A DNA stretch of 35,693 nucleotides from SFTJ01 sp051871515 (GTDB lineage Bacteria > Bacteroidota > Bacteroidia > Bacteroidales > Muribaculaceae). Made by a program: the position numbers and the translations under genes. Under the pieces are notes generated by a model. That model worked only from the letters and a program-made list of their open reading frames with translations, did no database searches and was not told the origin of the DNA. Where the stretch lies: contig JBJECY010000087.1 of NCBI GenBank assembly GCA_051871515.1, positions 1-35,693 of the forward strand, in the 5' to 3' direction. Every line of letters starts with the position of its first letter. Position 1 is the stretch's first letter. Below are positions 1-8,336 of this stretch, piece after piece.

Positions 1-30
1 GCAATACCAACAAATAATGTGATGCGTTGT

Positions 31-340
31 TGTAGGGGCGTATAGCAATACGCCCAAATCCGATGAAATGATTATACAGAGGATATTGTAGGGGCGTATA
101 GCAATACGCCCGGCGAGCGCGGCGTGGAAACCCGAACAACCGACAAACAACGCGGATGATAACCGCAATCGGTGCGACGTGGCGACCGAATAACGCGTGT
201 GTTTTCGGGCGTATTGCTATACGCCCCTACATGGGAACGACAATGCGGATGGCGTGGTCGGTGTTTCGGGCGTATTGCGATACGCCCCTACATGGCACAT
301 CATTGCCTCGTTTTTTTGGTTGGGCGTATTTGATACACCC
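31..340. repeat. Cluster of five REP-like palindromic repeats
   Basis: Five copies of a short palindrome with arms GGGCGTAT and ATACGCCC around a 4-nt centre. Copies lie at 31-55, 87-111, 207-231, 268-292 and, degenerate, 322-340. The first four carry a conserved flank TGTAG/CTACA on one side only, which gives each an orientation: copies 1 and 2 point one way and copies 3 and 4 the other. This matches the general design of bacterial REP elements (a hairpin-forming palindrome with a polar flank, in facing groups between genes). No REP-associated transposase is seen. The short open frames here are repeat translations, so I call no gene between 1 and 477. Confidence 0.85.
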
Positions 341-350
341 AACATAACAC

Positions 351-394
351 AAAAAAATGCACCCCATAAGTTTTTATCAAACTTTTGGGGTGCA
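351..394 (-). terminator. Rho-independent terminator of valS
   Basis: Read on the minus strand, arms TGCACCCCA and TGGGGTGCA enclose a further 6-bp AAGTTT/AAACTT stem with one mismatch and a 5-nt loop, and are followed by a run of T (the A run at 351-357 on the plus strand). It sits about 85 nt after the valS stop codon. Confidence 0.9.
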
Positions 395-477
395 ATTCTC
401 ATTAGCGGGTTTGCACTATATATATTATATATAATGTGTAATTATTTACATCAGTTCGGGCTTGATGAGGGGCAAGG

Positions 478-3174
478 TCACTTGCTCAGGGCAGCAATGC
501 TCTCCATGAGAGTGGCAATCTTGCTCTCTGCGTCGGCCTTCTTCTTGCGTTCAGCGTTAACAACCGCCTCGGGAGCGTTGTTCACAAAGCGCTCGTTGCC
601 AAGTTTCTTCTCAACCGAAGCCAAGAAGCCTTGGTAATACTTGAGGTCAGCATTGAGCTTAGCCAATTCTTCCTCAACATTGATGTTGCCGCCCAATGGC
701 ACAGCATACTCGGTGGTGCCAACCAAGAACGATGCTGCGGTGGCATCTTTCTCGCTCACCTCGCCGATGGCATCAATATTGGCAAGCTTAACTATGATGG
801 CACGGCAGGCGTTGGCAAACTTGCCCACCACTTGCAGCTGCAATGCGTTTTTGTTGGGGATGTTCTTTTGCAGGCGCACGGTGCGTATGCCGGCAATAAT
901 CTCCTTAGCCTCGCTCATTTGAGCCAACACGTTGGCATTGACCTCAACGGCGTCGGGCACGCGTGCATACATTATGCTATCGCCCTCGGCGCGCTCGCTG
1001 ATGTGCTGCCACAATTCCTCGGTGATAAACGGCATGAACGGATGCAACAGACGCAACAACACGTCGAAGAAGCGCAATGTAGCCTCGTAGGTGGCGCGGT
1101 CGATTGGTTGCTGATAAGCAGGCTTAACCATTTCAAGATACCAGCTCGAGAACTCGTCCCAGAACAATTTGTAAACTGCCATCAATGCTTCGTTAAGGCG
1201 GAATTTGCCAAAGAGGTCTTTCACCTCGGCAAGCACCTCATTGAGCTGTGCATCGAACCACTCAATAGCCACCTTGGCATATTCAGGTTGCTCAATATCA
1301 GCCACTTCCCAACCCTTCACAAGGCGGAAGGCGTTCCAAATCTTGTTGTTGAAGTTGCGGCCTTGTTCGCAAAGGGCATCATCATAGAGGATGTCGTTGC
1401 CGGCAGGGGCAGCAAGCATCAAGCCCATGCGCACGCCGTCGGCACCAAAGCGTTCCATCAACTCAATTGGGTCGGGCGAGTTGCCAAGGCTCTTTGACAT
1501 CTTGCGGCCAAGCTTGTCGCGCACAATACCCGTGAAATACACATTGCGGAAAGGCATATCATGCTGATACTCATATCCTGCCATAATCATGCGTGCCACC
1601 CAGAAGAAGATGATATCGGGGCCCGTCACAAGGTCGGCGGTTGGATAGTAGTATTTAATTTCCTCATTATCAGGGTTGTTGATGCCGTCGAAGAGCGAGA
1701 TTGGCCACAGCCACGACGAGAACCAAGTGTCGAGTGCGTCCTCGTCTTGAGCAAGGTCGCTGAGTTGCATATCGGCGTTGCCCGATGCTGCGCGAGCCTT
1801 TTCGAGTGCCTTCTCGGCGGTGTCGGCAACCACAAATTTACGGTTACCGTTCTCGTCTTTTTCGCCGTAGTAATAGGCTGGGATGCGATGGCCCCACCAC
1901 AACTGGCGGCTGATGCACCAGTCCTGAATGTTTTCAAGCCAATTGCGATAAGTTGACTTGTATTTGGCGGGCACAAACTTAATGTCGTCGTTCATCACCG
2001 GTGGCAAAGCAATCTCGGCAAAGTGCTTCATATCAATGAACCATTGCAGCGACAGACGCGGCTCAATGGCAACGTGAGTGCGCTCAGAGAAGCCCACCTT
2101 ATTGGTGTAGTCCTCAACCTTTTCCATCAATCCGGCAGCCTCAAGGTCGATGGCAATTTGCTTGCGCACGTCAAAGCGGTCCATACCAACATAGAGCGGC
2201 GACTTCTTCGACACGGTGCCGTCGGGGTTAAAGATGTCAATTGTCTCAAGGTTGTGGGTCTTGCCCAGCATATAGTCGTTAACATCGTGAGCAGGGGTCA
2301 CCTTCAAACAACCGGTACCGAACTCAATGTCAACATAGCGGTCTTCAATCACGTTGATTACGCGGCCCACCAGCGGCACAATCACCTTTTTGCCCTTCAA
2401 CCATTGGTTCTTAGGGTCTTTGGGGTTGATACACATGGCGGTGTCGCCCATGATGGTCTCGGGGCGAGTAGTGGCAACAACGGCATAGCGTCGGCCCTGA
2501 GCATCGCGGTGAACCACTTCTTCGGGAGCACCGGTCTCGCCGCTCATATCATCGTCGGCAACATAATAGCGCAAATAATAGAGCTTCGAATTTTCTTCCT
2601 CGTGATACACCTCGTCGTCGCTCAAAGCGGTTTGGTTCTGAGGGTCCCAGTTCACCATTCGCAAACCGCGGTAAATCAAGCCCTTATCATAAAGGTCGCA
2701 GAACACCTTAATCACGCTTTGGCTGCGCACCTCGTCCATGGTGAACGCTGTGCGGCTCCAATCGCACGAGGCACCAAGCTTCTTGAGCTGTTCAAGAATG
2801 ATGCCGCCATGCTTGTGGGTCCAATCCCATGCGTGCTCAAGAAATTGCTCGCGAGTGAGGTCGGTCTTCTTAACGCCTTCATTAGCAAGCTTTTGCACCA
2901 CCTTAGTCTCTGTGGCAATGCTGGCATGGTCAGTGCCCGGCACCCACAGGGCGTTCTTACCCTCCATGCGCGCACGGCGAATGAGGATATCTTGAATGGT
3001 GTTGTTGAGCATGTGGCCCATGTGAAGCACGCCGGTCACGTTGGGCGGCGGAATCACTATGGTGTAAGGTTCGCGTTCGTCGGGAGTGGACTTAAACAAG
3101 TCGTGGTCCATCCAGTATTTATACCACTTATCCTCCACTTCGGCAGGATTATACTTGGTAGCCAATTCGTTCAT
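478..3174 (-). CDS. valS: Valine--tRNA ligase
   Basis: Class I aminoacyl-tRNA synthetase that charges tRNA-Val in the cytoplasm and edits mischarged threonine. The 898-residue length is normal for bacterial ValRS. Visible features are the N-terminal VEDKWYKYW start of the family; the HIGH-type signature HMGH at residues 51-54 in PPNVTGVLHMGH; the central editing domain, including TTRPETIMGDTA; the KMSKS loop near residue 555 in GRKMSKSLGNSPDP; the helical anticodon-binding domain with FITEELW; and the C-terminal coiled-coil arm in the last 70 residues (ELAKLNADLKYYQGFL). The start matches the family N-terminus. It appears to be a single-gene unit with its own promoter and terminator. Long open frames on the opposite strand are shadows. 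Confidence 0.98.
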   Translation of the reverse strand: MNELATKYNPAEVEDKWYKYWMDHDLFKSTPDEREPYTIVIPPPNVTGVLHMGHMLNNTIQDILIRRARMEGKNALWVPGTDHASIATETKVVQKLANEGVKKTDLTREQFLEHAWDWTHKHGGIILEQLKKLGASCDWSRTAFTMDEVRSQSVIKVFCDLYDKGLIYRGLRMVNWDPQNQTALSDDEVYHEEENSKLYYLRYYVADDDMSGETGAPEEVVHRDAQGRRYAVVATTRPETIMGDTAMCINPKDPKNQWLKGKKVIVPLVGRVINVIEDRYVDIEFGTGCLKVTPAHDVNDYMLGKTHNLETIDIFNPDGTVSKKSPLYVGMDRFDVRKQIAIDLEAAGLMEKVEDYTNKVGFSERTHVAIEPRLSLQWFIDMKHFAEIALPPVMNDDIKFVPAKYKSTYRNWLENIQDWCISRQLWWGHRIPAYYYGEKDENGNRKFVVADTAEKALEKARAASGNADMQLSDLAQDEDALDTWFSSWLWPISLFDGINNPDNEEIKYYYPTADLVTGPDIIFFWVARMIMAGYEYQHDMPFRNVYFTGIVRDKLGRKMSKSLGNSPDPIELMERFGADGVRMGLMLAAPAGNDILYDDALCEQGRNFNNKIWNAFRLVKGWEVADIEQPEYAKVAIEWFDAQLNEVLAEVKDLFGKFRLNEALMAVYKLFWDEFSSWYLEMVKPAYQQPIDRATYEATLRFFDVLLRLLHPFMPFITEELWQHISERAEGDSIMYARVPDAVEVNANVLAQMSEAKEIIAGIRTVRLQKNIPNKNALQLQVVGKFANACRAIIVKLANIDAIGEVSEKDATAASFLVGTTEYAVPLGGNINVEEELAKLNADLKYYQGFLASVEKKLGNERFVNNAPEAVVNAERKKKADAESKIATLMESIAALSK

Positions 3175-3221
3175 AGACAGTTTATTATGATTATCAGTTG
3201 ATTTATTTTTTTAATTTGTGT

Positions 3222-3242
3222 GCACACGCCGGCGGCGTGCGC
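3222..3242 (-). other. GC-rich hairpin in the valS leader
   Basis: Arms GCACACGCC and GGCGTGCGC pair at 8 of 9 positions around a 3-nt loop, about 48 nt upstream of the valS start. No T run follows on the minus strand, so it does not look like an intrinsic terminator. It may be an mRNA leader structure; no T-box motif is recognised. Confidence 0.4.
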
Positions 3243-3292
3243 AACAGCCCTGATGCCACGTTCAGCGCAAGCACCCTGGCAATTTCAAGTTG

Positions 3293-3322
3293 CAAAATTA
3301 CAAAATACTTTGTGCAAATCAA
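3293..3322 (-). promoter_or_regulatory. Probable valS promoter
   Basis: On the minus strand a TTG (3320-3322) is followed after 19 nt by TAATTTTG (3293-3300), matching the Bacteroidetes -33/-7 pattern. It implies a leader of roughly 110 nt. Confidence 0.55.
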
Positions 3323-3335
3323 GCACATAGCCGCA

Positions 3336-3362
3336 AATTTGTGCATCACTGATGCACAAATT
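3336..3362. promoter_or_regulatory. Perfect 27-bp palindrome between the DUF2007 gene and valS
   Basis: Two perfect 13-nt arms, AATTTGTGCATCA and TGATGCACAAATT, flank a single C. It begins 14 nt upstream of the valS -33 element and ends 24 nt past the stop codon of the DUF2007 gene. It could be an operator for a dimeric regulator or a terminator-like hairpin for the upstream operon. The lack of a T tract weakens the terminator reading. Confidence 0.6.
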
Positions 3363-3385
3363 CACCTTTCAAGGCTGCCGGCACT

Positions 3386-3646
3386 TCACTCTTGCTCGCC
3401 GCTTGCCTCAGCCATGGCATCGAGTTCGCCATCGCTCAGCTCAGCCGACTGCATCAACTCGCGAGCCGCTGCCTCGTCGCGCCTGAACACCAGCACTCGG
3501 GGCTTTGAAAACGCCGAGCCGTAAGGGTTATATTCATCGGTCACCGTTGCAGGGATACCGTTGCTCTCAAGCATACCTTTAATAATATATGCATCGGCAA
3601 TAAACTCATACTCTTGAAGTTTCACCAAATCTTCGGGATGTTCCAT
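3386..3646 (-). CDS. DUF2007-type small protein
   Basis: An 86-residue protein. Residues 6-60 (VKLQEYEFIADAYIIKG, MLESNGIPATVTDE, then FSKPRVLVFRRDEAAARELM) match the layout of the DUF2007 'putative signal transducing protein' family: a small alpha/beta fold in which a helix that chooses between alternatives of an extracellular or cytoplasmic ligand has been proposed, but whose biochemical role is unproven. There is no signal peptide or membrane segment, so it is probably cytoplasmic. It lies 49 nt downstream of the HExxH mini-protein gene on the same strand and is probably the last gene of the mltG unit. Family assignment comes from pattern recognition; function is unknown. Confidence 0.8.
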   Translation of the reverse strand: MEHPEDLVKLQEYEFIADAYIIKGMLESNGIPATVTDEYNPYGSAFSKPRVLVFRRDEAAARELMQSAELSDGELDAMAEASGEQE

Positions 3647-3695
3647 AGCAAGTGTTTATTTAAGTTGAAAATTTTCTACACATTATATAATATAG

Positions 3696-4013
3696 TCACA
3701 AATATTTGGTCCACGCCTGTTTTCGACGCTGCTGCAAATAGTGGGCATTGGCTTCGTTGGCATACGCCTCGCGCTCAAACGAGATGTTCTCATAAGCGCG
3801 GTCGAAATTGCGATAAGCCACAATCCTCACCAGCCACTCAATGCAATAGAGCAGATAGAAAGGCACATAGAGCAACTCCTTCATCTGGGCGGTGTGAATG
3901 GCTTCGTGGTTGATGACCTTACCTTTAATCCACGAGGTGTCGGCACTCAGCACCACGCCAAACAGATTGATGCACCAATGGCGCGACATCAATGGGCATT
4001 TAATCACCTTCAT
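3696..4013 (-). CDS. Small membrane protein with an HExxH motif
   Basis: A 105-residue protein that I cannot assign to a named family. It contains HEAIH at residues 36-40, a textbook HExxH zinc-metallopeptidase motif; a hydrophobic stretch at about 47-66 (LLYVPFYLLYCIEWLVRIV) that probably crosses or lies in the membrane; and FEREAYANE at 79-87, where E80 or E82 is placed like the third zinc ligand of gluzincins such as M48 and M56. If active, it would be an unusually small membrane-linked metallopeptidase; alternatively the motif is a structural or inactive relic. It starts 23 nt after the mltG stop codon and is followed by the DUF2007 gene, so co-transcription is likely. Confidence 0.75.
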   Translation of the reverse strand: MKVIKCPLMSRHWCINLFGVVLSADTSWIKGKVINHEAIHTAQMKELLYVPFYLLYCIEWLVRIVAYRNFDRAYENISFEREAYANEANAHYLQQRRKQAWTKYL

Positions 4014-4036
4014 GACTCACACAATTGAGCGGGGTT

Positions 4037-5065
4037 TCACTTTATGCCTCGCTTATCGAGCTCTTTACGATAACGTGCGGCGTTGGTTAAATGTTCATTA
4101 TACGACTTGGCAAAATTATGATAGCCCGAGAAATCCTCTTTGGCGCACATATACAGATAGTCGCTTGCGTCGCTATTGAGCACGGCATCGATTGTTGTTT
4201 TCTCAACCAAGCGTATTGGGCCAGGCGGCAGTCCGGCGTAGCGATAGGTGTTATAGGGATTATCGACCTTTGTCATTGCCACGGTGATGCGCTTAATAGA
4301 GAAGTCGCCAATGGCAAACTTCACCGTAGGGTCGGCTTGCAGCGGCATGCCGTTTTGCAACCGGTTGATGTAGAGGCGCCCCACCTTGCCGCGCTCGTCG
4401 CGCTTGGCGGTTTCCTCCTCGGCAATCGATGCCACCGTTACCACCTCGTCGGGTGTAAGCCCAAGCGCCTTGGCTTTGGCCTTACGGTCTTTATTCCAGA
4501 AATCGTTGCTGTAAGAGGCAAATCGCTGAAGCATGCTTTCTGCCGAGATGTTCCAATAAAACTCATAGCTATCGGGCAACAACACCGACACAATAGTGGC
4601 AGGCGTAAGCCCATACTTGGCACACTCAGCCGAGTCGTTAAGCACATTGAGCATCTCACTGGCTTCCATCAGAAACTTGTCGGCCACGCGCTCGGCAAAC
4701 TGTTCACGCGTGCGTATATTATTAAATGTAAACCGCACCGGCGACTGCTGCCCGTTGCGTATCTTGCGTGCAAAATGCAGCGGCGACTCACCCTGCTCAA
4801 CACGGTAAGCACCCACACGGCGCTCAACGTCAAAGCCTGCCACACCAAGCACGGTGGCAACGCGACCGCCAAAGTCGCCCAACTGCGCCTTTATGTTGGC
4901 AGAAAACGCATCGCGGTCCATATCAGGATAGACATACACCACATCGCCCTCTGCCGCACCACTAAACACAAACGGAGCACTCCACGCAGCCATCACAATA
5001 AGCACAACAGCCACAACGCTAACAATGAGCCACTTAACGCCGATTTCAACATTTCCAATCTTCAT
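4037..5065 (-). CDS. mltG: Endolytic transglycosylase MltG
   Basis: Inner-membrane lytic transglycosylase that cleaves nascent peptidoglycan glycan strands and is thought to set strand length. The 342-residue protein has a short cytoplasmic start, one membrane helix at about 12-35, a LysM-like region (about 85-140) and the catalytic YceG domain. The family signature ASIAEEETAKRDE at 212-224 contains the expected catalytic Glu among E216-E218, followed by YINRLQNGMPLQADPTV and YNTYRYAGLPPGPI (271-284). It is the first gene of a probable minus-strand unit with the two small genes downstream. A TATTTTTG element at 5084-5091 (minus strand) could be its -7 box, but no well-spaced -33 box is seen. 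Confidence 0.96.
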   Translation of the reverse strand: MKIGNVEIGVKWLIVSVVAVVLIVMAAWSAPFVFSGAAEGDVVYVYPDMDRDAFSANIKAQLGDFGGRVATVLGVAGFDVERRVGAYRVEQGESPLHFARKIRNGQQSPVRFTFNNIRTREQFAERVADKFLMEASEMLNVLNDSAECAKYGLTPATIVSVLLPDSYEFYWNISAESMLQRFASYSNDFWNKDRKAKAKALGLTPDEVVTVASIAEEETAKRDERGKVGRLYINRLQNGMPLQADPTVKFAIGDFSIKRITVAMTKVDNPYNTYRYAGLPPGPIRLVEKTTIDAVLNSDASDYLYMCAKEDFSGYHNFAKSYNEHLTNAARYRKELDKRGIK

Positions 5066-5113
5066 AACTCAAATATTTTAATGCAAAAATACGCAAAATA
5101 TTTCACATAAGAA

Positions 5114-5144
5114 TTTGCAAATTCAATTATTTGACGTATCTTTG
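5114..5144 (+). promoter_or_regulatory. Promoter of tRNA-Ser
   Basis: TTTG (5114-5117), a 19-nt spacer and TATCTTTG (5137-5144) match the Bacteroidetes consensus very well, about 40 nt before the mature tRNA. Confidence 0.75.
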
Positions 5145-5183
5145 CAGCGCTAAACCACAAAACGCGGTTAGCACAAAGTCACT

Positions 5184-5270
5184 GGAGAGGTGGGTGAGTG
5201 GCTGAAACCACCAGTTTGCTAAACTGACGTAGGAGATATCCTACCACGAGTTCGAATCTCGTCCTCTCCG
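5184..5270 (+). tRNA. tRNA-Ser (anticodon GCU)
   Basis: Type II tRNA. The acceptor stem GGAGAGG (5184-5190) pairs with CCTCTCC (5263-5269), with discriminator G at 5270. The anticodon loop is TTGCTAA, so the anticodon is GCU, reading AGC/AGU. The long variable arm TAGGA-GATA-TCCTA is typical of serine tRNAs, and the T arm ACGAG-TTCGAAT-CTCGT is intact. The outermost anticodon-stem pair is a C-A mismatch. CCA is not encoded. Confidence 0.97.
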
Positions 5271-5273
5271 CTT

Positions 5274-5311
5274 AAAAGCCTTGCATAAGACATTATGCGA
5301 GGCTTTTTTGT
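5274..5311 (+). terminator. Terminator after tRNA-Ser
   Basis: AAAAGCCT and AGGCTTTT with inner GCATAA/TTATGC form a long hairpin with one mismatch, ending in a T run, immediately after the tRNA. Confidence 0.9.
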
Positions 5312-5344
5312 GCTTTATGGGTAGTTACAAAAGCCCTCAGGCGC

Positions 5345-5375
5345 TTGCCAATGCCGGCAATTGATGCTATATTTG
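5345..5375 (+). promoter_or_regulatory. Probable promoter of the GH20 gene
   Basis: TTG (5345-5347), a 20-nt spacer and TATATTTG (5368-5375) lie about 30 nt upstream of the GH20 start codon. Confidence 0.6.
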
Positions 5376-5406
5376 CACTTATTATAACACTTAAACCACC
5401 ATAGAT

Positions 5407-7239
5407 ATGAAACACCTACTGCTGGCAATAATTCTGATGCTGTCAACCGGCATGCAGGCACAAATGCAAGAGCTCGACGCACTGGGCTTGTCGCTAATCC
5501 CTGCCCCCAAAGAGTGCCAAGTGACTTCAACCAAACTCCATCCCATAAAGCAAATACGCACCGTGAAGCACGCCACACCTCGTGGCGCCGATGAATATGG
5601 CATCACCTCGCGCCGCGGCAAAGTCACCATCTGGGGCAACACCGTGTGGGCTCGCCAGACACTCGCCCAACTCACCGATGCTGGCGGACGCGTGCCCGAC
5701 GTTGACATCCACGACTGGGCAAGCTACCCCATTCGCGGCTTCATGCATGACACCGGGCGCAACTTCCAAACGATTGACATGCTCAAAGCCACCATCGACA
5801 TGATGAGCCGCTATCGCCTCAACGTGTTTCATTGGCACCTCACCGACCGCCCATCGTGGCGCATTGAGAGCTATTGCTATCCGCAGCTCAACGACCCTCA
5901 GTATCAGCGACGAGGACGCGACGAGGGCAAATTCTACACCTACGACGAGATTCGCCAACTCTTTGACTACGCCGCCCAACGCGGCATCACCATCATGCCC
6001 GAGATTGATATGCCGGGGCACTCCGAGTCGTTCACCGCTGCTATGGGATTTAAGATGCACACACAGCAAGGCATTGAGGCACTGAGCCGTTGCCTTGATG
6101 AGTTTTTCAAAGAGATTCCCGCCGAAATATGCCCCTACATTCACGTCGGTAGCGACGAGGTGCACGTGCCCGACCCTGAAGGCTTTGCCTCGTGGGCGCA
6201 AGGCTACGTCACCAGCCGCGGACGCAAAGCCATGGTTTGGGACCCCGGTCTGCCCGTGATGCCCGGCACAATACGCCAGATATGGAACGGCGGCACCGAG
6301 TCAAACGCCAAAGCCGTTGCCCGACCCGAGCGCTACGTTGATTCGTTTGTGGGCTATCTCAACTATTACGACCCAGTGCTCTTCACCATGCGCGCATGGC
6401 AGCACCGCGCTTGTGCACAGGCCGAACCCGACACCACACGAGCTCTTGGCGGCATACTTTGTTTGTGGAACGACGTGCGTGTTGACGACAAAACGCGCAT
6501 CTCGCTGCATAATGGCATGGCAAACGGCATGATGGCATTTGCCGAACGGTTTTGGAACGGCGGCGCCGGTGCCTCGTCGATGCCCGACGAAAACCTCTAC
6601 CCCGACCCATCGACCCCAGAGGGCAAGGCACTTGCACAATTTGAACAACGCCTCGCCAACCACCGCGACCGATTCTTTGACCCATCAGACATTCGTTGGG
6701 TGGCTAACTCACACATTGCTTGGGATATAGCCATTGGCAACACCACCGTGAAGGCTTGGGGCGGAGCCATTGACCTCGACGTGCTGTGCCAAACCAACAA
6801 TCTGAAGCCCAACGAACAACGCTATGCCGTGGCAACCACCACCATCACCGTGCCGCAAGACACCGTTATCACCGCTTGGCTGGGATTTGACACCCCGGCG
6901 CGCAGCGACCGCATGGCAACAGGCATTGGGCAACAGTTCCGTTGGGAGAACGACGGCCTAATCACCGTCAACGGCACCGCCGTGTGGCCGTCGCAACCAT
7001 GGAAACAGCCTTGCGCCTACTGCTACCCCTATCACACCTGGGGGCGTGCACAAGAAGAGGAGCCCTTCACCGACGAGCAACTCTACTGGATGCGCCAACC
7101 CGCCAAGTTGCAGCTGAAGCGCGGCGTGAACCATATCACCATCACCGTGCCACACGCCTTTAACAATCAGCGCTGGGGATTTGCATTCATCCCAATGAGC
7201 GTCAACGAGAAAGGCATGGCTGTGGAAGCCGGCATTTAA
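5407..7239 (+). CDS. Secreted GH20 beta-N-acetylhexosaminidase
   Basis: Releases terminal N-acetylhexosamines from glycans such as mucin, host N-glycans or peptidoglycan-derived sugars. The 610-residue protein has a signal peptide (about 1-18), a short N-terminal GH20b-like domain, then the GH20 barrel. Signatures are IRGFMHDTGR (109-118), FHWHLTDRPSWR (141-152), MPEIDMPGHS (197-206) and the catalytic Asp-Glu pair D250-E251 in HVGSDEVH, which acts by substrate-assisted catalysis. After about residue 440 there is a further region that looks like a beta-sandwich of about 160 residues and is not part of the minimal family. No lipobox is visible, so it is probably periplasmic. The exact substrate cannot be told from sequence. 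Confidence 0.93.
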   Translation: MKHLLLAIILMLSTGMQAQMQELDALGLSLIPAPKECQVTSTKLHPIKQIRTVKHATPRGADEYGITSRRGKVTIWGNTVWARQTLAQLTDAGGRVPDVDIHDWASYPIRGFMHDTGRNFQTIDMLKATIDMMSRYRLNVFHWHLTDRPSWRIESYCYPQLNDPQYQRRGRDEGKFYTYDEIRQLFDYAAQRGITIMPEIDMPGHSESFTAAMGFKMHTQQGIEALSRCLDEFFKEIPAEICPYIHVGSDEVHVPDPEGFASWAQGYVTSRGRKAMVWDPGLPVMPGTIRQIWNGGTESNAKAVARPERYVDSFVGYLNYYDPVLFTMRAWQHRACAQAEPDTTRALGGILCLWNDVRVDDKTRISLHNGMANGMMAFAERFWNGGAGASSMPDENLYPDPSTPEGKALAQFEQRLANHRDRFFDPSDIRWVANSHIAWDIAIGNTTVKAWGGAIDLDVLCQTNNLKPNEQRYAVATTTITVPQDTVITAWLGFDTPARSDRMATGIGQQFRWENDGLITVNGTAVWPSQPWKQPCAYCYPYHTWGRAQEEEPFTDEQLYWMRQPAKLQLKRGVNHITITVPHAFNNQRWGFAFIPMSVNEKGMAVEAGI

Positions 7240-7244
7240 TTCCC

Positions 7245-7276
7245 TGCCGCCGTGCTCACACGGGGCAATGTTTTAT
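7245..7276 (+). terminator. Weak terminator after the GH20 gene
   Basis: TGCC-g-CCGTG / CACGG-GGCA hairpin with a CTCA loop and one bulged base, followed by ATGTTTTATT. The T tract is short, so readthrough into yaaA is possible. Confidence 0.5.
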
Positions 7277-7298
7277 TAACCCAACAACCCGCAGATTA

Positions 7299-8060
7299 AT
7301 GCAAATAATACTCTCTTGTGCAAAGATTATGACCGAGCCCGGCGAGGCAGCCGCACATGCGCTCAGCACGCCGGCATTTATGGCACAAGCCATGCAGTTT
7401 GCCGCCGACATGACTCACCTGAGCGTTGACGACATTGCCCAAGCGCTGCATTGCTCACGCGCCATTGCCGCCGCCACCGCGCTGCGCTTCAGGCAATTCT
7501 TCGACCCCACGCCAGGCACCGCTGCCATTCTCACCTATCATGGGCAAGCCTACAAAGCCTTGCGCGCCAACGAGTTGACAAGCCAGGACCTGCTCTTTGC
7601 ACAAGACCACCTGTGGATAACCTCGTTTCTCTACGGCATGCTGCGACCGCTTGACGCCATCCACCCCTATCGCATGGAGGGCAACGTGTGCCTACCCTCG
7701 GCAGGCGGTCAAAACCTGTTTGCCTATTGGCGTGAGCTCCTCACCGAGCAGCTCATCAACTCGGTGAAAGCCAGCGGCGGCGTGCTCCTGCACCTCGCCA
7801 CCGAAGAGATGCAACACCTCTTCAACTGGACTCAGGTCACCAATCAGGTCACTGTGGTGCAACCACAATTCTTGGTGCGCACCGGCAATAAATATAAGGT
7901 GGTGACCGTGTATGCCAAGAGCTGCCGCGGAGCCATGACCCGCCACGTAATCACCAACCGGCTCACCTCGCCACAGCAAATCACCGACTTCACCTATCAG
8001 GGCTTTTGCCACAACCCGCAACTCAGTTCTGAGGGCAAACCAGCCTTCACCCTTGAATAA
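7299..8060 (+). CDS. yaaA: YaaA-family peroxide stress protein
   Basis: A 253-residue cytoplasmic protein of the YaaA (DUF328/UPF0246) family. In E. coli YaaA limits intracellular iron and DNA damage during peroxide stress, and it has a DNA-binding fold. Family landmarks are the N-terminal ILSCAKIM (usually ILSPAK), FDPTPGTAAILTYHGQAYKAL (about 68-89), the strongly conserved SFLYGMLRPLDAIHPYRMEG (about 109-128), NLFAYWRELLTEQL, and YAKSCRGAMTRHVI near 205-218. Length and motif order are normal. It follows the GH20 gene by about 60 nt on the same strand, with a weak hairpin between them. From 8061 to 8212 I see only AT-rich sequence. Confidence 0.93.
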   Translation: MQIILSCAKIMTEPGEAAAHALSTPAFMAQAMQFAADMTHLSVDDIAQALHCSRAIAAATALRFRQFFDPTPGTAAILTYHGQAYKALRANELTSQDLLFAQDHLWITSFLYGMLRPLDAIHPYRMEGNVCLPSAGGQNLFAYWRELLTEQLINSVKASGGVLLHLATEEMQHLFNWTQVTNQVTVVQPQFLVRTGNKYKVVTVYAKSCRGAMTRHVITNRLTSPQQITDFTYQGFCHNPQLSSEGKPAFTLE

Positions 8061-8212
8061 ACCAAAAAAATATGCAAAAATCGCAGTGAGCAAGCATTAA
8101 CTTTCGTTTACAATTCACCCCATTAAAATAGTAGTATTTTAAATCCATTAACAAAAACATAGCCCCTTATACAATATTTAACTATTTGTAAACATAAATT
8201 AAACCTAAATAA

Positions 8213-8243
8213 TTTTTTAAATTTGTAATAAGGCATACATTTG
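8213..8243 (+). promoter_or_regulatory. Probable promoter of the inositol-3-phosphate synthase gene
   Basis: TACATTTG (8236-8243) fits the -7 box; only a T run (8213-8218) stands at the -33 position. The leader would be about 85 nt, ending in an A/T-only stretch just before ATG, as in highly translated Bacteroidetes genes. Confidence 0.5.
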
Positions 8244-8336
8244 TCGCTGTTTTCGGCTCTGTACTGAGAGACACTCACAAAACCGAGAAAGAAAATAAAC
8301 TTAATAGAATAATATAAGTAAAAAAAATTTTTTGAA

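Noticed and set aside
31..292. Short repeats near the left end as a CRISPR array
   Set aside because: The copies are in mixed orientation with irregular spacing (32, 95 and 36 bp) and are self-palindromic with a polar flank; no cas gene is present. REP-like elements fit better.
2023..3201. 392-codon open frame on the plus strand opposite valS
   Set aside because: It is the antisense of a well-supported valS; the translation is His/Val-rich with no recognisable domain, as expected from codon bias in a GC-rich gene.
3222..3242. T-box or amino-acid-sensing leader for valS
   Set aside because: There is only a single short GC-rich hairpin, with no T-box sequence and no terminator/antiterminator pair.
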